Program-made: the position numbers and the translations under genes
Shown here: positions 25,818-33,536 of the stretch, piece after piece
Layout of the letters: each line of letters starts with the position of its first letter
Numbering within the stretch: position 1 is the first letter of the stretch
From: Variovorax paradoxus EPS
GTDB taxonomy: Bacteria > Pseudomonadota > Gammaproteobacteria > Burkholderiales > Burkholderiaceae_C
NCBI RefSeq assembly: GCF_000184745.1
Contig: NC_014931.1
Span: 6,138,001-6,202,000, forward strand
Length of the DNA: 64,000 nucleotides
Direction of reading: 5' to 3'
The notes under the pieces: generated by a model
Seen by the model: only the letters and a program-made list of their open reading frames with translations
Told to the model about the DNA's origin: nothing
Database searches by the model: none

Positions 25818-26828
25818 ATGCAAGAACCTCAGACGCTGCGCCGCTGGCAGCTTCCCCAATTCGGCCGTGCCCATCTCGAACAGGCCGAGGCGCCGCTGCC
25901 CGTACCAGGCGCGGGCCAGATCCTCGTGCGGGTCGGCGCCGTGTCGCTCAACTACCGCGACCTCCTGATGATTCGCGACGGCATGGGCATGAAGCTCGAC
26001 CTGCCCTTCACGCCCGGCTCCGACATGGCGGGCACGGTGGTGGCCGCGGGCCCTGGCGTGACGCGCTTCGCCGTGGGCGATCGCGTCGTCAGCACCTTCT
26101 GGGGCGGGTGGATCGACAGCCACTGGCACAGCGACGCCGTGCTCGCCGGCGGGCCTGGGCCGGGCATGCTCGCATCGCATGTGCTGATCGACGCGGCGTG
26201 GGCGGTGGCCGCGCCCGCCACGCTGAACCTGGCCGAAGCCAGCACGCTGCCTTGCGCAGGACTCACCGCATGGTTCGCGCTCGCCGAAACCGGCGCGTTG
26301 CGCGCGGGCGAAACCGTGCTGATCCACGGCACCGGCGGCGTCGCGCTGTTCGGCTTGCAAATCGCGCGGCTGCATGGCGCGCGAGCCATCGTGGTGACGG
26401 GGAGCGAGGACAAGCGCGAACAAACGCTCGCGCTCGGCGCCTCGCACGTGCTGATGCGCGACAGCGATTGGCCCGCGGAAGTGCGCAGGCTCACGAACGG
26501 ACGCGGCGCGGACCATGTGCTCGAACTGTCGAGCGGCCCGAACCTCGATCGCTCGCTGCAGGCCGCCAAGCAAGGCGGGCGCGTGTCGATCATCGGCATG
26601 CTCGGCGGCGAGACCTTGAGCGCATCGTTCTATGCCATGGTGCTTGGCCGCGCGACGGTGCAAGGCATCGGCGTCGGGCATCGTCGCGCGCTCGAAGATC
26701 TGGTGCGCGCCATCGACATCAACGCGCTCAAGCCTGTGATCGCGGCGCAGTACGAATTCGATGCGCTGCCCTCCGCACTCGACCGCCTGGAACGCGGCGC
26801 ATTCGGGAAGATCGTCATCACGCTTTGA
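25818..26828 (+). CDS. NAD(P)-dependent alcohol dehydrogenase (MDR, zinc-independent type)
   Basis: A 336-residue medium-chain dehydrogenase/reductase. The GroES-like N-terminal half includes VSLNYRDLLMIRDGMG and FTPGSDMAGTVVAAGPGV, and the Rossmann half has GETVLIHGTGGVALFGLQIARL (about 165-186). The cysteine cluster of zinc-containing alcohol dehydrogenases is missing, so it resembles quinone oxidoreductase-like or zinc-free members. It would catalyse a reversible NAD(P)-linked reduction in the cytoplasm; the substrate is unknown. Control by the divergent LysR regulator is likely. Confidence 0.88.
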   Translation: MQEPQTLRRWQLPQFGRAHLEQAEAPLPVPGAGQILVRVGAVSLNYRDLLMIRDGMGMKLDLPFTPGSDMAGTVVAAGPGVTRFAVGDRVVSTFWGGWIDSHWHSDAVLAGGPGPGMLASHVLIDAAWAVAAPATLNLAEASTLPCAGLTAWFALAETGALRAGETVLIHGTGGVALFGLQIARLHGARAIVVTGSEDKREQTLALGASHVLMRDSDWPAEVRRLTNGRGADHVLELSSGPNLDRSLQAAKQGGRVSIIGMLGGETLSASFYAMVLGRATVQGIGVGHRRALEDLVRAIDINALKPVIAAQYEFDALPSALDRLERGAFGKIVITL

Positions 26829-26840
26829 AGTATTGAGGCC

Positions 26841-26921
26841 TTCCGTTCACATGCAACGCAGTTGCGGCAACGTACAAAACTTGCGCGATCCGTGAAGAGG
26901 TTCCGTTCGCTGCAACAAGGT
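26841..26921. repeat. Direct repeat TTCCGTTC in the aqpZ leader
   Basis: TTCCGTTC recurs at 26841-26848 and 26901-26908, each followed by a TGCAAC element (TTCCGTTC-ACA-TGCAAC and TTCCGTTC-GC-TGCAAC). The two copies are 60 bp apart in the gap between the dehydrogenase and aqpZ. They may be regulator sites for aqpZ, or the mark of a small duplication. Confidence 0.35.
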
Positions 26922-27007
26922 GCTCGACGCCCCTGATTTCCCGACTCAGAATGCGCCCGCGCTCGGCCCTGGACCGGCGCGCTTTCTCAACTTCAGGATG
27001 GAGCGTT

Positions 27008-27715
27008 ATGGAACACAGTACCTACAAAAAGTGGTCGGCCGAATTCATTGGTACTTTCTGGCTCACGCTCGGAGGCTGCGGAAGCGCGGTCCTGGCGGCG
27101 GCCTTTCCGGGTGTGGGCATCGGCCTGCTCGGGGTCTCGCTGGCCTTCGGTCTCACGGTGGTGACAGGCGCCTATGCGCTGGGGCCGATCTCGGGCGGCC
27201 ACTTCAATCCGGCGGTGTCGATCGGCCTCGCAGCCGCGGGCCGTTTCAAGGCCTCGCAACTCGCGGGCTACATCGTGTCGCAGGTGCTCGGCGCGATTGC
27301 GGCGGCCGGCATTCTCTATCTCATTGCCACGGGCAAACCGGGTGCCGACATCGGCGGCTTCGCCACCAATGGCTATGGCGAACACTCGCCCGGCAAGTAC
27401 GGCCTGTATGCCGCAGCGCTGTGCGAAGTGGTGATGACGGCCGTGTTCCTGATCGTGATCCTCGGCTCGACGGCCAAGCGCGCAGCGGGCGGCTTCGCGG
27501 GCATGGCCATTGGCCTGTGCCTCACATTGATCCACCTGATCTCGATCCCGGTGACCAACACCTCGGTGAACCCGGCGCGCAGCACAGGCCCGGCCCTCTT
27601 CGGGCCGTCCCATGCGGTGTCGGAACTGTGGCTCTTCTGGGTCGCGCCCATCGTGGGCGCGATCATCGGCGCAGTGATCTACCGCACCGTTCTCAGCAAC
27701 GGCAACGACGACTGA
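27008..27715 (+). CDS. aqpZ: Aquaporin Z
   Basis: A 235-residue six-helix aquaporin. Both pore motifs are intact: NPA at 67-69 (GGHFNPAVS) and NPA at 188-190 followed by Arg191 (TSVNPARS). The N-terminus [23 protein letters not shown] is typical of AqpZ, and the narrow-filter residues appear water-selective rather than glycerol-type. It allows rapid water flux across the inner membrane. ATG at 27008 follows GGATGGAGCGTT. It is a single gene with a 179-bp leader and ends convergent to the small repeat protein gene. Confidence 0.95.
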   Translation: MEHSTYKKWSAEFIGTFWLTLGGCGSAVLAAAFPGVGIGLLGVSLAFGLTVVTGAYALGPISGGHFNPAVSIGLAAAGRFKASQLAGYIVSQVLGAIAAAGILYLIATGKPGADIGGFATNGYGEHSPGKYGLYAAALCEVVMTAVFLIVILGSTAKRAAGGFAGMAIGLCLTLIHLISIPVTNTSVNPARSTGPALFGPSHAVSELWLFWVAPIVGAIIGAVIYRTVLSNGNDD

Positions 27716-27743
27716 GCGTCGTCGCCTCCGCCGTCGAGCGCAA

Positions 27744-28082
27744 TCAGCTGCCGTTGGCCGACTTCACCAGCGGCAGCGAGGTCGACTGGCCAATCGATTC
27801 GGTGCCGGTGGGGTGCGAGGCGGCGAAAGCGCCGGCCTGAACTTCGGTGTCGGAGACGGTCGACAGCATCGCGGGGGCGCTGGTCGACTGGCCGATGGAC
27901 TCGGTGCCGCTCGGATGCGCGGCGGCAATCGCACCGGCCTGAATATCGGGGTTTTCGGCGGAGTTCAACTGCAGCGGATGGAAGTCGGAGCCATCGGTCG
28001 TTTCGGCCGATGCATGGACGGTGCCCAGCGCTGCGAGCGCAGCGAAGGAACCAATGGCGAGAAGCTTGAGGGAAGTGCGCAT
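27744..28082 (-). CDS. Small exported protein with two 24-residue repeats
   Basis: A 112-residue protein with a signal peptide (MRTSLKLLAIGSFAALAALG, cleavage near VHASA). The mature chain of about 87 residues is built around two near-identical units, at 47-70 and 81-104, sharing QAGA-AA-HP-GTESIGQSTS and spaced 34 residues apart. There is no enzymatic motif and no cysteine. Similar small Ala/Gly/Ser proteins are common in Burkholderiales but their role is unknown to me. It lies just downstream of a two-component system on the same strand (116-bp gap), making it a possible target of that system. Confidence 0.75.
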   Translation of the reverse strand: MRTSLKLLAIGSFAALAALGTVHASAETTDGSDFHPLQLNSAENPDIQAGAIAAAHPSGTESIGQSTSAPAMLSTVSDTEVQAGAFAASHPTGTESIGQSTSLPLVKSANGS

Positions 28083-28196
28083 GGTGTGTGCTCCTTGAGG
28101 GCAGGTTGTCTCCGGTCTCGTGCCATCGTGCGAACTGCGCGTGGCAGGACCTGCACGCACTCTAGGCAGCCCGACTGAGATGGGAGTGAGCGAAGA

Positions 28197-28213
28197 GTTA
28201 GCTGCGGCTTAGC
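28197..28213. promoter_or_regulatory. Possible PmrA/QseB-type box GTTAGC-N5-CTTAGC
   Basis: GTTAGC (28197-28202) and CTTAGC (28208-28213) repeat at an 11-bp period. They overlap the stop codon of the histidine kinase gene and lie about 115 bp upstream of the small repeat-protein start. The layout equals that of the box at 30325-30341 upstream of the response regulator. It may be coincidence, since part of it is coding. Confidence 0.3.
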
Positions 28214-29586
28214 GGGGATGCCCGCAGATGCACGCGCGCCATGAGCCCCGGACCGTCGTCGCGGTTGCGCAATTCGATGCGCATGCCGTTGCGCTCGGCG
28301 GCGGTTCGCGCAATCGCCAATCCGAGTCCGCTGCCGCCGGCGGCCGCGCCCGGCACGCGAAAGAAGCGATCGAACACGCGCCCCATGGCGCTCTCCGGAA
28401 TGCCCGGACCGTTGTCCAGCACATCGACCACCGCATGGCCCTCGGCCTCGTGCAGCCGCACATCGACCACGCCACCTTCGGGCGCATAGCGCAGCGCGTT
28501 GTCGATCAGGTTGTCGAACACGCTGCGCAACTCGGGCGCTGGCGCGGACACCACCGGCGTGATGCTGCCTTCGAAGCCCACGTCCACGCGCCGCGCATCG
28601 GCCAGCACCATCAGTTGGCTCACGCTCTCGCGCAGCAGCACCTCGATGTCGATGGCCTCGCGCGCCATGGCGCGCTGCGGCGCGTCCTGCCGCGAGAGGC
28701 TCAGCAACTGCTCGATGAGGTGCTGCGCGCGCGTGACACCCGCTTCGAGCTGGTTGAAGCGGTCCGTGGCTTCGCCGGCCGGCACGTGCGCGCGCAGGTT
28801 CTCGATCTGCAGGCCGATGGCGGCCATGGGCGTGCGCAGCTCGTGCGCCGCGTCCTGCACGAAGCGCCGCTGGGTGGCGAAGGCATTGCGCACGCGGGCC
28901 AGCAGGTTGTTGAAAGCGCCCACTAGCGGCGCGATCTCGTCGGGCATGCGCGCCAGCGAGAGATCGGTGAGGCTGCGTTCGTCCTGCGATGCCACGTCGC
29001 GCGCCACGCCGCGCAGCGATCGCGAGGCCGCGGACACGATGAGCCACAGCATCAGCAGCGCCGCCGGCAGCAGCAGCGCAATCGGCAAGCCTTCGAGCAA
29101 CGCACGGCGCAATGCGCGACGGCGACGGTAGTCCTCGTTCTGCAGCACCTGCACGCGCGGCTGGTCGGCTCGCGGGCCGGGCTCGGCGGTGAAGACGCGC
29201 CAACTCGCGCTCGCCTGCGTGCCGGTGCTCACGTTGCGGAAGCCGTTGCCGGGCTGCAGCGGCACCGTCAGCAGCGGCCATGAGCTCGCGCGCAGCGCGG
29301 TGCCGTCGGCGCTCCAGATCTGAACGACGAAGGCGCCGCGCGTGAACGCGGCTTCGCCATCGACCGCGCGCGGCATCTTGGGCGGATCGTTGCCCGCATA
29401 CGACTCAGCCACCAGCCGCATCTGGTCGTCCAGCGCGTTGTGAACCAGGTTGCCGTACGCGAGAAAGGAAAACCATGCGGTTGCGACCGCGCCGACCAGG
29501 TGCAGCGTGATCAACCACAGCAGCAACTGCATGCGCAGCGAGCGCGGACGCCACCAGCGGCCGGACTGCGCAGCGCCATCCGTCAT
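28198..29586 (-). CDS. Two-component sensor histidine kinase, QseC/PmrB-like
   Basis: A 462-residue membrane histidine kinase. Transmembrane segments lie at about 20-42 and 166-186, flanking a periplasmic sensor of about 120 residues. A HAMP-like region follows, then the phospho-acceptor His248 in FVQDAAHELRTPMAAI. ATP-binding boxes are FDNLIDNALRYAPEGG (N), VLDNGPGIP (G1) and GSGLGLAIARTAAERNG (G2). It would autophosphorylate and pass phosphate to the coupled response regulator, whose stop overlaps this gene's ATG (ATGA). The signal is unknown. Confidence 0.92.
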   Translation of the reverse strand: MTDGAAQSGRWWRPRSLRMQLLLWLITLHLVGAVATAWFSFLAYGNLVHNALDDQMRLVAESYAGNDPPKMPRAVDGEAAFTRGAFVVQIWSADGTALRASSWPLLTVPLQPGNGFRNVSTGTQASASWRVFTAEPGPRADQPRVQVLQNEDYRRRRALRRALLEGLPIALLLPAALLMLWLIVSAASRSLRGVARDVASQDERSLTDLSLARMPDEIAPLVGAFNNLLARVRNAFATQRRFVQDAAHELRTPMAAIGLQIENLRAHVPAGEATDRFNQLEAGVTRAQHLIEQLLSLSRQDAPQRAMAREAIDIEVLLRESVSQLMVLADARRVDVGFEGSITPVVSAPAPELRSVFDNLIDNALRYAPEGGVVDVRLHEAEGHAVVDVLDNGPGIPESAMGRVFDRFFRVPGAAAGGSGLGLAIARTAAERNGMRIELRNRDDGPGLMARVHLRASPLSRS

Positions 29587-30239
29587 GCAGCCACGCGCCA
29601 GCCCAGTCCGCGCACATTGCGAATCGACTCGGCACCGAGCTTGCGGCGCATGCCGTGGATCAGCACGTCGATGGCGTTGCTGGTCACTTCTTCGCCCCAG
29701 CCGTAGATGCGGTTTTCGAGTTGCTCGCGGGAAAGGATGGCACCCGGCCGCTCCAGCAGCGCATGCAGGAGCGCGAATTCGCGCGCTGTCAGCGCCTCGC
29801 GCGCGCCATTCACCAGCACCTCGCGCGTCGTCAGGTCCAGCTGCAGGACACCGCTGCCCACCAGCGAATGCGCCGCGCCATCACGGCGGCGCACGATGGC
29901 CCGCATGCGCGCGAGCAGTTCGCGGAACTCGAAGGGCTTGAGCAGGTAGTCGTCCGCCCCGAGGTCCAGGCTGTTGATGCGGTCGTCGAGGCCGTCGCGG
30001 GCCGTGAGCACCAGCACCGGCGTTGCATCGCCGCGTTCGCGCGCGCGCCGCAGCACGTCGGTGCCGTCCTGCTTGGGCAGGCCCAGGTCGAGCAGCACGC
30101 AGGTGTAGCCGCCGTCGCCCAACGCGCTCTGCGCGAGCTCGCCGTCGCGCACCCAGTCGGCGGACCAGCCCGCGCCCTCGAGCGCCTGTTTCAGGCTGCG
30201 CCCGATCATTTCATCGTCTTCCACCAAAAGCACGCGCAT
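29583..30239 (-). CDS. OmpR-family response regulator, QseB/PmrA-like
   Basis: A 218-residue response regulator. The receiver domain (1-115) has the acidic pocket Glu7-Asp8-Asp9, phospho-acceptor Asp51 (VLLDLGLP) and a Lys in DYLLKPFE. The winged-helix DNA-binding domain (about 125-218) contains LTAREFALLHALLERPG and the recognition part VTSNAIDVLIHGMRRKLG. QseB and PmrA bind tandem CTTAA-type hexamers 11 bp apart, and a matching CTTAGG-N5-CTTAGG lies about 86 bp upstream of this start, suggesting autoregulation. It is the first gene of the pair with the kinase. Confidence 0.93.
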   Translation of the reverse strand: MRVLLVEDDEMIGRSLKQALEGAGWSADWVRDGELAQSALGDGGYTCVLLDLGLPKQDGTDVLRRARERGDATPVLVLTARDGLDDRINSLDLGADDYLLKPFEFRELLARMRAIVRRRDGAAHSLVGSGVLQLDLTTREVLVNGAREALTAREFALLHALLERPGAILSREQLENRIYGWGEEVTSNAIDVLIHGMRRKLGAESIRNVRGLGWRVAA

Positions 30240-30324
30240 TGCAGCGACTCCTTGGGCCGCAAGGTAGCACGCGACCGGGATGATCGATAGTGCCTTGCGC
30301 CGAGGCGCAGCGTAGAAGCGAAGT

Positions 30325-30341
30325 CTTAGGCGGCGCTTAGG
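30325..30341. promoter_or_regulatory. PmrA/QseB-like tandem box CTTAGG-N5-CTTAGG
   Basis: CTTAGG at 30325-30330 and 30336-30341 with a 5-nt spacer gives two identical hexamers at one helical turn. This is the architecture of PmrA and QseB sites. It sits between the response regulator gene and the winged-helix gene, 86 bp upstream of the former. Autoregulation by the encoded regulator is inferred. Confidence 0.5.
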
Positions 30342-30360
30342 CGCCGTGCGGGCGCAAGGG

Positions 30361-31470
30361 TCACAGCACGCGAACGTCGTGCTGCTCGCCTTCGCCCTCG
30401 GCGTCCGCGGCAAAGGCCAGCAGGCGCATCGCTTCTTCCTGTATGCCGAGCCGGTCGGCCTTCGACCAGCGCGTGAAAGGCTCAAGCACCGCAGTGGCCG
30501 TGTTCTTCGCCCGCTCGATCTTCCAGGTGCCCGCCACGAAGCCGTCGAGGAGCACCGTGCCGCGCACGATGCCGTTGACGGTGAACACGCGGGCACGGTG
30601 GGCCTCGCTCAGCACACGGCTGCGGTCGGCGTGCGAGAGCAGCAGGTTGTCCCATTCGGCGACGAGGCGCGGCGGTGCGGGCGTGTCGGGGTCGGGACGC
30701 GGTGCGCGTGGCAGGTCGAACAATTCCTGGCCCTCTTCACCAATGAACACGCGCAGTTGCGGACGCAGGCGCTCGGCCACGGCCTTCCAGCCGGTGAGGC
30801 CCGACCACGCGCCGGCATCGGCGAGCGTGGCGGGGCCGAAGGCGGCCAGGTAGCGCAGCAGCAGGTCGTCCTGGGTGGCGGGGGCGACATCGGCGGCGGA
30901 TTCGCCGAGCCACTGGCCAATGGGCTGCAGCCGTGGGTTCTGGTGCGAGCCCCAACTGCCCGCGGGCGGCAGGTGCACCAGCGGCACGTTGTTGCGGATG
31001 AGTGCGGCGAGCGAGGCAGGCGCCCGGTCCTTCCAGTGCGCCGCGAGCCCTTGCCCGAGTTCGGTGCCGGTGAGCGGGCCTTCATCGAGCAGTGCTTTGC
31101 CGGCCTTCACCACGGCCGCGCGGTCGATGCCTTCGAGCGCCCGCGAATGCTCGCCCGACAGGCCACGCTGATGCACCGGCTCAAGCAGCGGCCGCCATGC
31201 CAGCGCATCCGATGCGGCCATCAGGTGCAGGGTCGCGCGCAACGTCGACATGCGCACGATGCGGCGCTTCTTCAACGCGTCGGTGAGTTGCTCGCGGCGA
31301 AAGCCTTCGAGCCGGCTCCAGAGGCCGATGTACGGCGGGTTCGGCGCCTGCGCCTGCAGCCCCGCCAGCTTCTCGATGGCCTGCACGACCGTCGCCTTTC
31401 GCCGCTCCAGCAGCATCTGCCGCGCCAGCGTGGCTCGGTTCAGTGCGCGCTGGCTCAGCACCACGGGCAT
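30361..31470 (-). CDS. Winged-helix DNA-binding protein, AlkZ/HTH_42-like
   Basis: A 369-residue protein of the winged-helix family that includes the DNA glycosylases AlkZ and AlkX (YcaQ). The family QxQ motif appears as LAGLQAQAPNPPYIGLWSR (about 36-54). The expected RMSTLRATLHLMAA strand and a C-terminal FVAGTWKIER beta segment are present. AlkZ-type enzymes excise cross-linked or alkylated bases; whether this member does is unknown. It starts 13 bp after the rluF-like gene on the same strand. Confidence 0.8.
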   Translation of the reverse strand: MPVVLSQRALNRATLARQMLLERRKATVVQAIEKLAGLQAQAPNPPYIGLWSRLEGFRREQLTDALKKRRIVRMSTLRATLHLMAASDALAWRPLLEPVHQRGLSGEHSRALEGIDRAAVVKAGKALLDEGPLTGTELGQGLAAHWKDRAPASLAALIRNNVPLVHLPPAGSWGSHQNPRLQPIGQWLGESAADVAPATQDDLLLRYLAAFGPATLADAGAWSGLTGWKAVAERLRPQLRVFIGEEGQELFDLPRAPRPDPDTPAPPRLVAEWDNLLLSHADRSRVLSEAHRARVFTVNGIVRGTVLLDGFVAGTWKIERAKNTATAVLEPFTRWSKADRLGIQEEAMRLLAFAADAEGEGEQHDVRVL

Positions 31471-31483
31471 GGCCTGCGAACGC

Positions 31484-32317
31484 TCAGAACTTCTCGTGCG
31501 GCCCGAGGTAGCGCCACTGGCCCACCGGCAGGTTGCCGAGCATCACCTTGCCGATGCGCACGCGCTTGAGGCCCACCACCTTGAGGCCCACCAGCTCGCA
31601 CATGCGGCGGATCTGGCGCTTCTTGCCTTCGGTAAGCACGAAGCGCAGTTGCTCGGGGTTCTGCCACTCGACCCGCGCCGGCTTGAGCTGCTGGCCGTCG
31701 AGGCTGAGGCCATGCCGCAGCCTCGCGAGCATTGCCGGCGGAAAGACCGCCTGCACGTTCTGCGTGACCGGATCGTCGTCGTCCATGCGGATGAGCTGCC
31801 CCGTGGGCGCGGACTGGCCCGGGCCGTAATAGGCCACGCGCACCAGGTATTCCTTTTCCATCACCGAGTCTTCGCCGATCAACTGGCGCGCGACGCGGCC
31901 GTCCTGCGTCATCACCAGCAGGCCGATGGAGTCGATGTCGAGGCGCCCGCAGGGTGCGAGGCCGCGCAGTTGCTGCGGGCTGAAGAAGAAGCGGGCGTTG
32001 TCCTCGGCCCAGCGGTTCTGCGGCGTGAACAGCGTGACCGCCGGCTCATGGCCGTCTTCGGCCTGCCCGCTCACATAGCCGATGGGCTTGTTGATGAGGA
32101 TGGTGACCTGGTTCGCCTGCTGGCCCTTGGCGGCCTTGTCGATCTCGATGCGGTCCGACGGCGTGACCTTCACGCCCATCTCGGCCGGCTTGCCGTTCAC
32201 CTTCACCCAGCCATTGGCGATCCACTCGTCGGCCTCGCGGCGCGAGCACATCTTGAGTTCGGCCATGCGCTTGTTCAGGCGCACGGGGGCGTTGGGGGAG
32301 GTGGAGGGCTCGGTCAT
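31484..32317 (-). CDS. rluF: 23S rRNA pseudouridine synthase, RluF/RluB type
   Basis: A 277-residue pseudouridine synthase. An S4 RNA-binding domain (about 11-58, [21 protein letters not shown]) precedes the catalytic domain with Asp127 in [14 protein letters not shown]. The C-terminal [18 protein letters not shown] is the RluB/E/F signature. The order of elements is closest to RluF, which modifies U2604 of 23S rRNA in E. coli, but RluB-like specificity cannot be excluded. ATG 32317 is preferred; an upstream in-frame start at 32410 would run across the nadM start region. Confidence 0.85.
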   Translation of the reverse strand: MTEPSTSPNAPVRLNKRMAELKMCSRREADEWIANGWVKVNGKPAEMGVKVTPSDRIEIDKAAKGQQANQVTILINKPIGYVSGQAEDGHEPAVTLFTPQNRWAEDNARFFFSPQQLRGLAPCGRLDIDSIGLLVMTQDGRVARQLIGEDSVMEKEYLVRVAYYGPGQSAPTGQLIRMDDDDPVTQNVQAVFPPAMLARLRHGLSLDGQQLKPARVEWQNPEQLRFVLTEGKKRQIRRMCELVGLKVVGLKRVRIGKVMLGNLPVGQWRYLGPHEKF

Positions 32318-32363
32318 CGAAAGGCTTGATTCATGGGCGGCACCGATGCTATCCTGAACGCAA

Positions 32364-32380
32364 GCGCAAGTTGATTGCGC
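32364..32380. promoter_or_regulatory. Inverted repeat GCGCAA-N5-TTGCGC upstream of nadM
   Basis: GCGCAA (32364-32369) and TTGCGC (32375-32380) form a perfect 6-bp dyad with a 5-nt centre. It lies in the gap between the divergent rluF-like and nadM genes, 20 bp before the nadM GTG. It may be an operator for NAD salvage control, but no regulator gene is nearby. Confidence 0.4.
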
Positions 32381-32400
32381 CAATTTTGGGGGATTCCCAA

Positions 32401-33471
32401 GTGAGCACACGCAAGTTCCAGTACGCCATCGTCATCGGGCGTTTCCAGCCCGTTCATTTCGGTCACCAGCGACTCATCGAAGAAGGCCTTCGCGCCGCCG
32501 ATCGGGTCATCGTGGTGGTCGGCTCCGACCGCAAGCCCCGGAGCGTCAAGAACCCCTTCACCTTCGACGAACGCGAACGCATGGTGCGCGCCTGTTTGCG
32601 CGGCACGGAGCAGATGCGCGTGAGCGTCGTCGGCGTGGGCGACTCGCCCTACAACGACCAGATCTGGATCGCATCGATCCAGTCGGCCGTCGACCGGTTG
32701 ATCCAGCAAGACGGCCACGCACCCGCCGACGCCAAGGTCGCGTTGGTGGGCCACCTGAAGGACGCCTCGAGCTACTACCTCAAGCTCTTCCCGCACTGGG
32801 AGTTCGTCGGCCAGCACAGCGTGGAAAGCCTGAACGCCACCGATGTGCGCAGCCTCTACTTCGACCCCGAGAACCGCGGCCAGCTCGCACGCGCCGACCT
32901 GCCCGACGGCACCGCGGCCTTTCTCGACAAGTTCACCGGCACCGCCGACTACGCCGAGCTCTGCGAGGAGCGCGCCTTCCTCGTCGACTACCGCGACAAG
33001 TACCGCTATGCGGGCAGCGCCTTTCCGCCGATCTACACCACGGTCGATGCCATCGTGGTCGAGGCAGGCCACATCCTGCTGGTGCAGCGCAAGTTCCACC
33101 CTGGCAAGGGCACCTGGGCACTGCCCGGCGGCTTCGTGGGCCAGCACGAGCGGCTGCAGGAAGCGGCCATCCGCGAGCTGAAGGAAGAAACGCGCCTGAA
33201 GGTGCCCGTGCCCGTGCTCAACGGCAGCATGAAGGCGAGCCACGTGTTCGATGCGCCCGACCGCTCGCAGCGCGGCCGCACGATCACGCACGGCTTCTTC
33301 TTCGAGCTGGCGCACAACCAGTGGACGGGGCTTTCAGACGTGCGCGCCGACGACGACGCGGCCGAGGTGCGCTGGGTGCCGATCGCCGAATTCCTCGGCA
33401 TGCAGGACCGCATCTACGAAGACCACTACTTCATCGCGAATCATTTTTTGGGTGGCCTGGGCAAGAACTGA
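32401..33471 (+). CDS. nadM: Bifunctional NMN adenylyltransferase / Nudix hydrolase
   Basis: A 356-residue fusion. The N-terminal nucleotidyltransferase domain (about 1-175) has [10 protein letters not shown] (13-22) and the C-terminal strand SLNATDVR (143-150), as in NadM enzymes joining NMN and ATP into NAD+. The C-terminal Nudix domain (about 205-350) has a Nudix box from GGFVGQHE to REL-KEET (243-264), with Thr in place of the usual Gly after the EE pair. Such fusions may also hydrolyse ADP-ribose. GTG 32401 follows TTGGGGGATT, and the frame shows no better start. It precedes nadV, completing nicotinamide salvage. Confidence 0.93.
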   Translation: MSTRKFQYAIVIGRFQPVHFGHQRLIEEGLRAADRVIVVVGSDRKPRSVKNPFTFDERERMVRACLRGTEQMRVSVVGVGDSPYNDQIWIASIQSAVDRLIQQDGHAPADAKVALVGHLKDASSYYLKLFPHWEFVGQHSVESLNATDVRSLYFDPENRGQLARADLPDGTAAFLDKFTGTADYAELCEERAFLVDYRDKYRYAGSAFPPIYTTVDAIVVEAGHILLVQRKFHPGKGTWALPGGFVGQHERLQEAAIRELKEETRLKVPVPVLNGSMKASHVFDAPDRSQRGRTITHGFFFELAHNQWTGLSDVRADDDAAEVRWVPIAEFLGMQDRIYEDHYFIANHFLGGLGKN

Positions 33472-33496
33472 ACGACCAGGCTTTGTCAGCAAGAAC

Positions 33497-33535
33497 GGGC
33501 TCCGGTTGACGGAGCCCACGTGAAAGGAGCTTTCA
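33497..33535 (+). promoter_or_regulatory. Two hairpins before nadV, one enclosing the ribosome binding site
   Basis: Hairpin 1 is GGGCTCCG (33497-33504) with CGGAGCCC (33510-33517), 8 bp with a 5-nt loop. Hairpin 2 is TGAAAG (33521-33526) with CTTTCA (33530-33535), which encloses the AAGGAG Shine-Dalgarno (33524-33529) two bases before the nadV ATG. Paired, it would hide the ribosome binding site. This suggests translational control of nadV relative to nadM; the trigger is unknown. Confidence 0.45.
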
Positions 33536-33536
33536 C

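Noticed and set aside
27744..28082. Repeats in the small exported gene as a CRISPR-like array
   Set aside because: Only two units, in frame, encoding protein repeats after a signal peptide; no constant spacers.
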